In this document: positions 15,757 to 23,405 of the stretch, piece by piece
Layout of the letters: every line of letters begins with the position of its first letter
How positions within the stretch are numbered: the stretch's first letter is position 1
Assembly (NCBI GenBank): GCA_011053005.1
Contig: DRHW01000007.1
Coordinates: 1 to 64,000, forward strand
Length of the DNA stretch: 64,000 nt
Direction of reading: 5' to 3'
Origin: Methylophaga sp.
Lineage (GTDB): Bacteria; Pseudomonadota; Gammaproteobacteria; Nitrosococcales; Methylophagaceae
Position numbers and translations under genes: made by a program
The notes under the pieces: model-generated
The model's input: only the letters and a program-made list of their open reading frames with translations
What the model was told of the DNA's origin: nothing
The model's database searches: none

Positions 15757-16020
15757 ATGAGCAATAAAACAGAAAACGAATGGCTGCCACTCGCCCAACA
15801 TGAACAATGGCTTGTTGAATATCGACCCGATTCTCGCATCGTTCGTGTGCATTTAGGTGAGAACGTTATGTATTTAGAACGCGAAGCATATCAACTGTTA
15901 TGGGGCATGGTCACCGAGGGATTAGATGAATTGGAACGTGTGGAGGATGACTCTGCTCGTTTAGTAGGACTAAAGCACCCAGTAAAGCCACAGGTTGCTT
16001 GGCCGCAAACTCGGCATTAA
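15757..16020 (+). CDS. Hypothetical protein in the Fur-box operon with the S4 paralogue
   Basis: The ATG has AAGGAA about 6 bases upstream. The 87-residue protein is acidic and soluble, with no signal peptide or membrane segment and no cysteine. I recognise no family. It starts 76 bases after the Fur-like promoter and ends 25 bases before the rpsD paralogue, so it is very likely part of the same iron-responsive transcript. It is not HemP, which would be shorter and carry a different core motif. Confidence 0.72.
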   Translation: MSNKTENEWLPLAQHEQWLVEYRPDSRIVRVHLGENVMYLEREAYQLLWGMVTEGLDELERVEDDSARLVGLKHPVKPQVAWPQTRH

Positions 16021-16045
16021 ACACAAAATTTAAAAGGAGAACAGA

Positions 16046-16663
16046 ATGTCAATCCAGATTGATGCACGCCTAAAAATAATGCGCGCACTTGGTATAGATT
16101 TACCCGGCTTATCCCGTAAAAGTATCGAAAGCCGCCCAAATCCACCTGGCCAACATGGCCCAAACAGCACTCGACGCAGAAAGTCTGAATACGGCCTTGC
16201 ATTGATCGAAAAACAAAAATTACGCTTTAACTATGGTGTGAGTGAGCGTCAATTACGCACAATGATGGTTGAGGCACGCCGTAAAGCGGGGCCATCAGGC
16301 GACCTTTTATTACAAATGCTCGAATGCAGATTAGACAATGTCGTATTTCGTGCTGGCTGGGCGCCAACGATTCCTGCTGCACGTCAATTAGTCAGTCATT
16401 GCCACATTTTATTAAATGGTAAACGTGCCAATATTGCCTCTATCCGTTTACGAGCTGGTGATGAAGTCACGTTACGTGAAAAGTCTCGTAACATCACTAT
16501 GATTCGTCACACTATCGAAGCCCCCTCTTTGGATCGCCCTGAATGGTTGACTTACGATCCAACAACATTCACAGCAAAGGTAACGAGATTACCTGAAGCA
16601 GATGAAGTCCCCTTCCCAGTAGAAGTACATTTAGTGGTAGAGCATTACGCAAAAAGTATGTAA
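16046..16663 (+). CDS. Diverged paralogue of 30S ribosomal protein S4
   Basis: The 205-residue protein has the S4 layout: N-terminal domain with PPGQHGPNSTRRRKSEYGL and EKQKLRFNYGVSERQLR, then the S4 RNA-binding domain (LLLQMLECRLDNVVFRAGWA, ARQLVSHCHILLNGKRANIA). Compared with the housekeeping protein the first 30 residues are strongly altered, and no zinc-type cysteine cluster is present. The usual rpsD partners (rpsM, rpsK, rpoA) are absent. AAAAGGAG precedes the ATG. It is probably a second copy made under iron limitation, as suggested by the Fur-like promoter upstream. Confidence 0.85.
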   Translation: MSIQIDARLKIMRALGIDLPGLSRKSIESRPNPPGQHGPNSTRRRKSEYGLALIEKQKLRFNYGVSERQLRTMMVEARRKAGPSGDLLLQMLECRLDNVVFRAGWAPTIPAARQLVSHCHILLNGKRANIASIRLRAGDEVTLREKSRNITMIRHTIEAPSLDRPEWLTYDPTTFTAKVTRLPEADEVPFPVEVHLVVEHYAKSM

Positions 16664-16670
16664 TTAGACA

Positions 16671-16723
16671 GAAAAAGGCGATGAACAACCGACATCTATT
16701 GTTGATTGTTCATCGCCTTTTTC
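16671..16723 (+). terminator. Terminator of the S4-paralogue operon
   Basis: GAAAAAGGCGATGAACAA pairs with TTGTTCATCGCCTTTTTC, a stem of 18 bases, ending in a T-run. It starts 7 bases after the stop codon. Confidence 0.9.
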
Positions 16724-16771
16724 TTTATCCGCCAATTAAAAACGCATTGAACGATCACCAATACTCTTGGC

Positions 16772-16804
16772 AAAAAAGCCGTAATAAACTGATCACTACG
16801 GCTT
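16772..16804 (-). terminator. Terminator of the SnoaL-like gene
   Basis: On the minus strand AAGCCGTAGTGATC... closes with TTACGGCTTTTTT. It belongs to the AAGCCGTA/TACGGCTT family of terminators seen also at 14604 and 21736. Confidence 0.8.
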
Positions 16805-16838
16805 AATAATAAATTTTAAATCATGTTTAGGCTTTTAG

Positions 16839-17297
16839 TTAATTAGCCATATTCCATACAGCAGATTGTGTCAGCCATTTTCCTTCTGCATTCTGCTTAA
16901 TAGTCGTGGTTAACACGCCGCCAAACGTAATGGCTTCTTTTTGCTCGTTGACGCCATCTGCTTGCCATTTAGCAATCTGCACAAGTTGCTCACCATGACC
17001 ATATGCATTTACGGTTTCTATTGAATGATTATGAACGCCATTGTCGATAAAACTTTTAAATAAAGTAACAATTTGCTGTTGTCCAGTCAGTATTTCGCCA
17101 TTGCCTGGAGACAAGGTTGCATCTTCGCTATAAAGCTTAGCTAGTCCAGCACTGTCGCCGGCATTAAATGTTTTATTCCAAGCCGCATTAACAGATGCGA
17201 ATATGTTTGTAGCATCGTTTTCATTAGCGACTGCACTACCTACACTGCCGCCAATAATGTAACTGCAAAAAGTAAGTGTTGATAATAATTTTTTCAT
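16839..17297 (-). CDS. Secreted SnoaL/NTF2-like protein (DUF4440 type)
   Basis: The 152-residue protein has a signal peptide (MKKLLSTLTFCSYIIGGSVG, cleavage probably after AVA near residue 24) and an NTF2-like fold. The pattern is VNAAWNKTFNAGDSAGLAKL, YSEDATLSPGNG, GQQQIVTLFKSF and a C-terminal WLTQSAVWN strand. SnoaL-like proteins bind or transform small molecules, but the substrate is not predictable. AGGAG lies upstream of the ATG. A MarR-type operator (17333-17348) lies just in front of the gene, so the neighbouring MarR protein probably represses it. Confidence 0.78.
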   Translation of the reverse strand: MKKLLSTLTFCSYIIGGSVGSAVANENDATNIFASVNAAWNKTFNAGDSAGLAKLYSEDATLSPGNGEILTGQQQIVTLFKSFIDNGVHNHSIETVNAYGHGEQLVQIAKWQADGVNEQKEAITFGGVLTTTIKQNAEGKWLTQSAVWNMAN

Positions 17298-17332
17298 GGT
17301 TAATCTCCTAGTTTAAATTTCGGTGGCAATTT

Positions 17333-17348
17333 ATTAGCTGCCTAACTA
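17333..17348. promoter_or_regulatory. Second MarR operator, in front of the SnoaL-like gene
   Basis: ATTAG-CTGC-CTAACTA matches the operator upstream of marR (GTTAG-CCGA-CTAACTA) in half-site sequence and in the four-base spacer. It sits between the marR stop and the SnoaL-like start. Confidence 0.55.
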
Positions 17349-17359
17349 TTTAGTTAAAA

Positions 17360-17863
17360 CTATTTAAATACATCACGGTTATTTTGTAATTTTATGAGCA
17401 TTGATGTTAAGACATCGCCTTCTTCTGGCGATAAAATACTCATCAATCGATCAACCCTCCGATAATATTCGGGCATGACTTCATCAAGTTTACTTTGTCC
17501 TAAGGCCGTCAATTTAATGTGAAATTTACGTCTATCCTCAACGTTCGTTACTCTGATGACTAAACCTTCTTTATCTAGACCATCAATAAGTCCGGTCATT
17601 GTAGCTCTTGATACGCCGGCTTTTTCCGCCAGCGAAGACGGTGTAGAAGTTAAATCTTGTTCACGCATTAATAATATTAAGACCCACCATCGACCTTGCA
17701 ATAAACCGTACTGTCCTAAAAAATTGTCTAATACATCTGAAAGATCGGAACCGACACGTAATAAAGTGAGAAAATGCATCACACCATCAATGTTTGCTTC
17801 AGGATATCTTTCTGCAAACTTAGTAAGGATCTTTGAGTCAGGCAAATCTTTTAATTTCAACAT
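17360..17863 (-). CDS. MarR family transcriptional regulator
   Basis: The 167-residue protein has the MarR winged helix: TSTPSSLAEKAGVSRATMTG as the helix-turn-helix (about residues 75-95), then DGLDKEGLVIRVTNVEDRRK with the wing residues DRR, and the C-terminal dimerisation helix. MarR proteins repress target promoters until a small phenolic or fatty ligand binds. Two matching palindromes, one in its own leader and one in front of the downstream SnoaL-like gene, point to self-regulation and control of that gene. Confidence 0.9.
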   Translation of the reverse strand: MLKLKDLPDSKILTKFAERYPEANIDGVMHFLTLLRVGSDLSDVLDNFLGQYGLLQGRWWVLILLMREQDLTSTPSSLAEKAGVSRATMTGLIDGLDKEGLVIRVTNVEDRRKFHIKLTALGQSKLDEVMPEYYRRVDRLMSILSPEEGDVLTSMLIKLQNNRDVFK

Positions 17864-17873
17864 GCTGAGATTA

Positions 17874-17891
17874 TAGTTAGCCGACTAACTA
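17874..17891. promoter_or_regulatory. Autoregulatory MarR operator
   Basis: TAGTTAG-CCGA-CTAACTA is a perfect inverted repeat with a four-base centre, ending 11 bases before the marR start codon. A near copy lies at 17333. Confidence 0.65.
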
Positions 17892-18010
17892 CTTGTCAAG
17901 TTCAGGGTGATTTATTACATTATGGTCCTTCCAAAACTCGTTGCATTTACTGAGACAACTAAAGAACATTCCACAACTAGCTTTAGTTGCATGCTCATAG
18001 TCCTACTCGT

Positions 18011-18895
18011 TCAATCGATATGACTCAAAAATACATCATCGCCTACCGTCAATAAGCCAGATTTTAAAATAGCACCATACGTACCCAGATTTTGTTCTCC
18101 TTCTTTCACAATTGTTCGAAGAATGTCGGTGTTCTTTTCAATATGTTGTTGCCGTTTGGTTACGACGCCACATCTCGGCGTTGTATCATTACAGTTAATC
18201 ATTGAATCGCCGATGAGTAGATTATTTCCTAACCATTCCTGTTCAATTAAACCTGTTAAATGAGGCAAGGTTTCGATAACGACATTAGGCCGAAAACGCT
18301 CAATAGCCCAGTCAGCATTAGGATTAAGGGATTTCATATGTGCAAGCGTTGAAGTCGTTATAAAATGAAATGGCGCAACGAGAAAAAAAGTTCCAGGTAT
18401 AGAAACATAGTCTTGTGATGACTGCGGTAGATTATCAAGATCAGGTAGCGGCTCACCCTCTTGTCGTTCAAATGTTGCTTTTAACTCATCTAACCAAGTG
18501 TGACTGTCTTTCTTATGTCGTCGATAAAAATCTATTTCTTCAATCCCACGTAGTACTTCTAGTGTCGATTGATGACCTGTTAATTCAGATAATAATTGAT
18601 GTATAGCCAGATCATCACTGCCCATCACTTTACCATCCGAAAACGTAATATCGACATCGTCGCCTGTTGCTGATTGTTGTTCATCGCGAAATTTGGCAAT
18701 GCAAGTGAGTAACTCCGGTCGAAACTTACAGCTTTGAATTTCTTGTCGTAACACATCTCGCAACGCCCAAAGACGATCGCCAGCTAAGCCACGTTCATTA
18801 ATTCGACACTGTTGCAGCGCTTCGCCAGCCATTCCTTTTACCGGATAACGCCAAATTTCTTTTACCGTTCCTACTTTAATCATACTGTTGCTCAT
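18011..18895 (-). CDS. MOSC domain protein (YcbX/YiiM-like, Mo-cofactor binding)
   Basis: The 294-residue protein begins with the MOSC N-terminal beta-barrel (VGTVKEIWRYPVKGMAGEAL, INERGLAGDRLWAL). It ends with a MOSC domain: FRPNVVIETLP, EQEWLGNNLLIGDSM, CNDTTPRCGVVT with the expected conserved cysteine, and GTYGAILKSGLLTVGDDV. Relatives carry molybdenum cofactor sulfide and reduce N-hydroxylated compounds. No clear ribosome binding site precedes either Met1 or Met5. It is divergent from the mscS-type gene. Confidence 0.85.
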   Translation of the reverse strand: MSNSMIKVGTVKEIWRYPVKGMAGEALQQCRINERGLAGDRLWALRDVLRQEIQSCKFRPELLTCIAKFRDEQQSATGDDVDITFSDGKVMGSDDLAIHQLLSELTGHQSTLEVLRGIEEIDFYRRHKKDSHTWLDELKATFERQEGEPLPDLDNLPQSSQDYVSIPGTFFLVAPFHFITTSTLAHMKSLNPNADWAIERFRPNVVIETLPHLTGLIEQEWLGNNLLIGDSMINCNDTTPRCGVVTKRQQHIEKNTDILRTIVKEGEQNLGTYGAILKSGLLTVGDDVFLSHID

Positions 18896-19223
18896 TTAAA
18901 ATGATAATCAATAAGCCTAGCTTAGTGAGATACGTCGCTTAGATATATACGAAACATTGCGTATATTTATCAACATTACGTGGCTTAATCACCCAATATT
19001 ATGGTTATTAATATATTAGCTTAGCTATTTATAGTTGTGTTTATGGCTACTCAGCGAGATGATACTTTTCCTCACTAATCAACAAATAGAAACACCTGTT
19101 TATCTCAGCCAAATGATAGATAATATCATTCAAAACCTGATATTTAATAAATCACAAGGTATACGAATAAAGGGCAACATAAGTGATAAATCACATAATA
19201 ATTCAAGGAGTATGCGGTTAGTG
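18896..19223. other. Divergent intergenic region before the MscS-type gene
   Basis: AT-rich sequence of about 330 bases. It contains an inverted repeat ATATACG-N8-CGTATAT at 18945-18966 that could bind a regulator. The reading frame of the channel gene stays open back to 19035, but codons before the AAGGAG at 19205-19210 have no initiation signal. Confidence 0.5.
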
Positions 19224-21686
19224 ATGAAAAACGTTACCGAACTATTTCACATGTTTTGTGGCATTCGCCACACTCTCAGCCAATTAATTATAGCGACATT
19301 CATCTTTTCGCTATCTGCAAACAGTTTTAGTGCAGAAGATGCAACTGTTGCCGTTAATCCTCCGCTTCCGCCAGCAACCATCGCGTTGTCAGAGATCCCT
19401 TCACAGTCCGCTTCAGAACGCACGATGCTAGATCAAGCACAAGCAGTGCTGGCAGAATCAACACAATTTAGCAAAATACAGCAGGGTCTTATTGCAGAAA
19501 ATGAGAATATAATCAATGCATTACCCTCTCTCAACACCTCTCTAGCTGCCGCCTCTTCACGCGATGCAATTTATGAAATTAAACGAAAATGGCTAGAATT
19601 TGACCGGAAAATGACCAGTGCAGAAGTAACACTGCATGCTCGAACTGAAGTTATTGCCCAGCAAATAAACCGCCTTAAGACAAGCCTTGATTTGTGGAAT
19701 AGAACGATATCCCAAGCCCATATAGACAAGGCTCCGGAAGATCTCGTCAAGCTCGCACGAATCACTGCAAGCGATATAGGAACGACTTACACTGCGCTTC
19801 AAAAAGTGCAAAATCAAATTTTAGAGTTGCAGGGTAAAATAGGTCGCTCGCATCGAGGTGTACAAGAGGCTTTAGATATTATCAAAGCAGAAGAAGCTGA
19901 TTTGATAAAGAACTTAGGACATCGCGAACGACCCTTTTTATGGGATGAAAAAGTAAATGGAACCGGCGCCATTCTGTATGTGTTTTTCACTCAAATAGGT
20001 CATGCTCTTTATAACTGGTGGTCCAACCTTTTTACGATTGTCAGCAATGAATCATGGATGCTCGCACTTCAATTTTTTATATTAATTGCGGCATCGGCCA
20101 TACTTTACCGAGTACGTACATCTGCACGTTCTATACTCGCAGCAAATCCATCGATAGTCGTAGGTAACTCAGTTTTTGATACGCCCATTGCTCTCGCTAT
20201 GTTGCTGGCGCTGATGTTGACGCCATGGTTCTATGTCTCCACCTCCTCCGTTTTAGCTGAGGCAGCAGGTTTATTACTTATCTTCCCTGTTTTATGGATT
20301 GTACTGCCTTTATTAAATAGGCCTATTCGACCTGTGCTGTATTTTCTTGCACTTTTTTACGTTATCGATTGGTTTCGCGATTTAGTTGAAGCAGATCCCT
20401 TTATCGCACGTATTATTTTCATTGTTGAAATGCTTGCCGCCATCGGCCTCATAATTTGGCTAAATCGGGTAAAAGCACTACATGGCAGTAATAGTCACTG
20501 GCAAAAACCGATTCGACTTTGGCTCAATCTAGCACTCATTTTGCTAGCCATTGCAGCGGTTGATGCTCTGATTGGTTACGTTCGCCTTTCTGTGTTGATT
20601 GGTCATGGGGTTCTCAATAGTGCCTATTTAGCCGTATTACTTGCAGCCCTTATTCGTGCTGTAGATAGCAGTATTGCACTGTCGCTTCGAAGTCATTTCA
20701 TCCAAAATATAAACCTTATACGCCGTAGAACAGATACTATTCGTTATAACATTCGTCGCTTACTTAGCATGGTTATTATCATAATATGGATTGTTGTAAC
20801 GTTAGAATTATTCGCCCTTTTGGATTATGTTATTGCCTTTGGTAAAACTGTATTATTTTCGGAATTAAATGCTGGCACCGTTGCACTGTCGCTTTCTGAT
20901 GTGCTCGCCTTTGTTTTAACTATTTTAACGGCTCTTTATTTATCACGATTGATTACCACCGTGCTGGATGAAGATGTGTATCAACGCGTCAGACTTGGTC
21001 GCGGTGTCTCTTTTGCCATTTCAGCGGTTATACGATATGGCATCATTCTTTTCGGCTTCTTATTAGCGGTCAGTGCCCTCGGTATTGGCATGGATAGAAT
21101 TACCATTCTATTAGGTGCTTTAGGTGTCGGTATTGGGTTTGGTTTACAGACGATTGTTAACAACTTTGTCTCAGGGATGATTCTTATCTTTGAGCGTCCG
21201 ATACATATCGGCGATTCAATAGAAGTCGGTAGCGTAAAAGGCACTATTACTCGTATCGGTATCCGTGCAAGTACCATTCGTAGCTTTGATGGTGCAGATA
21301 TTACGGTGCCAAATGGGACATTGTTGGCCGATTCAGTAACCAATTGGACAATGTCAGATCGTATACGTCGTATTGAACTTCCGGTAGGTGTTGCTTATGG
21401 CACAGATACGGATATGGTTATTGAAGCGCTGTACGGATCACTCGTAGAGCAAAAAGGTATTCTGAGTGATCCGAAACCACAAATAATATTTAATGGCTTC
21501 GGTGACAACAGCTTAGATTTTGCACTTCGCGCTTGGGTTGCTGATAATGATGAGTTCATCGTCATTAAAAGCAATATCGCTTTAGCGATGAATCGAGCGC
21601 TGAAAGCATACAACATTGAAATCCCATTCCCTCAACGTGACCTGCATTTACGTTCAATATCGCCGGATTTAAAACTCAATACCTAG
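19224..21686 (+). CDS. Large mechanosensitive channel of the MscS family (MscK/KefA-like)
   Basis: AAGGAG at 19205-19210 supports a start at ATG 19224 (or GTG 19221); the frame is open back to 19035. The product has about 820 residues. It has a signal peptide ending near NSFSA, a periplasmic coiled-coil region of about 200 residues (ELQGKIGRSHRGVQEALDII), about ten membrane segments, and the MscS pore helix GALGVGIGFGLQTIVNNFVS with the beta domain ERPIHIGDSIEVGSVKGTIT. It opens under membrane tension and protects against osmotic downshock. A terminator follows at once. Confidence 0.87.
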   Translation: MKNVTELFHMFCGIRHTLSQLIIATFIFSLSANSFSAEDATVAVNPPLPPATIALSEIPSQSASERTMLDQAQAVLAESTQFSKIQQGLIAENENIINALPSLNTSLAAASSRDAIYEIKRKWLEFDRKMTSAEVTLHARTEVIAQQINRLKTSLDLWNRTISQAHIDKAPEDLVKLARITASDIGTTYTALQKVQNQILELQGKIGRSHRGVQEALDIIKAEEADLIKNLGHRERPFLWDEKVNGTGAILYVFFTQIGHALYNWWSNLFTIVSNESWMLALQFFILIAASAILYRVRTSARSILAANPSIVVGNSVFDTPIALAMLLALMLTPWFYVSTSSVLAEAAGLLLIFPVLWIVLPLLNRPIRPVLYFLALFYVIDWFRDLVEADPFIARIIFIVEMLAAIGLIIWLNRVKALHGSNSHWQKPIRLWLNLALILLAIAAVDALIGYVRLSVLIGHGVLNSAYLAVLLAALIRAVDSSIALSLRSHFIQNINLIRRRTDTIRYNIRRLLSMVIIIIWIVVTLELFALLDYVIAFGKTVLFSELNAGTVALSLSDVLAFVLTILTALYLSRLITTVLDEDVYQRVRLGRGVSFAISAVIRYGIILFGFLLAVSALGIGMDRITILLGALGVGIGFGLQTIVNNFVSGMILIFERPIHIGDSIEVGSVKGTITRIGIRASTIRSFDGADITVPNGTLLADSVTNWTMSDRIRRIELPVGVAYGTDTDMVIEALYGSLVEQKGILSDPKPQIIFNGFGDNSLDFALRAWVADNDEFIVIKSNIALAMNRALKAYNIEIPFPQRDLHLRSISPDLKLNT

Positions 21687-22220
21687 CGCTCAATAATTAT
21701 CACTAAGCGGTTAAACTTAACGCTATAAAAAACAATAAAGCCGTAGTGAACTTAATCACTACGGCTTTACTCTTTAAAGCAGCTTAAGATTCGAACAATT
21801 GTTTTTTGCGACGTCACCCCTCGACACTTAAACCATGCAGGTGAAAATAAGAATACTGTAGCTAAATGAACAGCGCTGACTACTAATTTAGTATTAAAAT
21901 CATAAAAAAACTTCACGAAATTTATTTTTAAATTAAAAACAACACGTTAACAAAAAATTAAATCATTTTAAAATAATACAAACAACGTTAGACAAACCGA
22001 CCTTTGACAAGTCTTCTAGTACCAATATTGCTATCAATAATGGCTATTATTTGGCGACTATACTTGCCTTTAATCAGACGATATATCTGATAACTTTTAA
22101 ATTAAACATCGCGATTATTAGGCATGATAAGATTAAGAACTATTCCTTAATTAGGTAATAGCGATTACCGATTTAAATTTCAGCTGATTAAATATGGCTT
22201 ATTGCAGATAAGGACAATAA
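21687..22220. other. Intergenic region before the rpf genes
   Basis: About 530 bases with the mscS terminator at 21736-21769. The rest is very AT-rich and contains no supported gene. The promoter of rpfGC must lie here, but no hexamer pair stands out clearly enough to call. Confidence 0.6.
21736..21769 (+). terminator. Terminator of the MscS-type gene
   Basis: TAAAGCCGTAGTGA pairs perfectly with TCACTACGGCTTTA around a 6-base loop. It shares its core with the terminators at 14604 and 16772. Confidence 0.85.
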
Positions 22221-23378
22221 GTGAACAACGCCATATTTAAAGAGGTATATTTTTTGACTATCGAAAATATCAAACACAATACAATTGATGATCATGAATA
22301 TTCCGACGGATTCAATATCATAAAGCATAAAAGTCACGTACTTATACTTGATGATCAATCCACCGGCAGGGCAATACTTGAAAAAATAATCATGCAAGTC
22401 TCTGATAATATTGTTGTATCAAACTTTGGCGAGCCACTTAAAGCACTCGAATGGCTTAAAACGAATGATGTTGATTTGATTATTACTGATTACAGAATGC
22501 CCGAAATGAATGGGTTGGCGTTTATTCAAGCAGTTCGTGACCAAGAACGTACTAGCAACATTCCTATTATGATGATTACCGTCGTCAGTGATAAAGAAGT
22601 ACGTTATGAAGCATTGGAGGCTGGTGCCACGGCTTTTTTAACCAGACCGATTGATCAGGTTGAATGTCGAACAAGTTGCAGAAATTTACTCCAGCTACAT
22701 CGACAACATCTTATTATCCAAGACAGGGCTAACTGGCTTGCTCGCCAAGTTGACATTGCCACACAACAAATCATTCAACGAGAACGCGAGGCTATTATTC
22801 ATCTTGCTAAAGCAGGAGAATATCGTGATGAAGGTACAGGCAACCATGTACTTCGGATGGCTAAATATTCTCGGATCATTGCAGAACAATTAGGCATCTT
22901 TACAAAAGAAGAATGCGAAGATCTCGAATACGCGGCGCCGATGCATGACATTGGCAAAATCGGCGTCCCCGATAAGGTGTTGCTCAAGCCGGGTAAACTG
23001 GATCCCGATGAATGGGAAATCATGAAAAAACATAGTGAAATGGGGCATTCTATCTTATCAAGTAGCAAATCTAAGTACATGAAAATGGGGGCCATTATCG
23101 CAATGAATCACCATGAGCGATTTGATGGGAAAGGCTATCCAAATGGACTGAAGGGAACAGATATTCCTCTTGTTGCTCGCATTGTCGCTGTCGCTGATGT
23201 GTTTGATGCATTAGTTACATCTCGACCATATAAGTCAGCATGGTCAACAGAAGACGCCTTAATTTATATTCAACAACAATCAGGTACGCATATGGATCCA
23301 CAGTGCGTCGCCGCCTTTTTTGCCCGACTAGATGACATCAAAAAAATTCAATCAGACTACTCCGATGAACCAGAATAA
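22221..23378 (+). CDS. rpfG: RpfG-type response regulator, receiver + HD-GYP c-di-GMP phosphodiesterase
   Basis: The start is GTG at 22221 with AAGGA about 7 bases upstream. Of 385 residues, about 38-155 form a receiver (D44/D45; phospho-acceptor D90 in IITDYRMPEMNG; the conserved lysine is replaced by R142 in FLTRPI). About 190-375 form an HD-GYP domain with H242/D243 in MHDIGKIGVPDKVLLKPGKL, HH at 297-298 and GKGYP at 303-307. HD-GYP enzymes hydrolyse c-di-GMP. The gene is followed after 27 bases by an RpfC-like kinase and then, convergently, by rpfF, so it should be the output of a DSF quorum-sensing pathway. Confidence 0.92.
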   Translation: MNNAIFKEVYFLTIENIKHNTIDDHEYSDGFNIIKHKSHVLILDDQSTGRAILEKIIMQVSDNIVVSNFGEPLKALEWLKTNDVDLIITDYRMPEMNGLAFIQAVRDQERTSNIPIMMITVVSDKEVRYEALEAGATAFLTRPIDQVECRTSCRNLLQLHRQHLIIQDRANWLARQVDIATQQIIQREREAIIHLAKAGEYRDEGTGNHVLRMAKYSRIIAEQLGIFTKEECEDLEYAAPMHDIGKIGVPDKVLLKPGKLDPDEWEIMKKHSEMGHSILSSSKSKYMKMGAIIAMNHHERFDGKGYPNGLKGTDIPLVARIVAVADVFDALVTSRPYKSAWSTEDALIYIQQQSGTHMDPQCVAAFFARLDDIKKIQSDYSDEPE

Positions 23379-23405
23379 TGATGAGCATAAAGCTTGACCG
23401 TTTCG

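Noticed and set aside
15757..16020. HemP-type hemin uptake protein suggested by the Fur-like box
   Set aside because: Length (87 residues) and sequence do not fit HemP, which is about 50 residues with a conserved basic core.
19035..19223. N-terminal extension of the MscS-type protein by about 63 residues
   Set aside because: The extension is hydrophilic and would precede a signal peptide; AAGGAG lies just before 19212-19224 instead.
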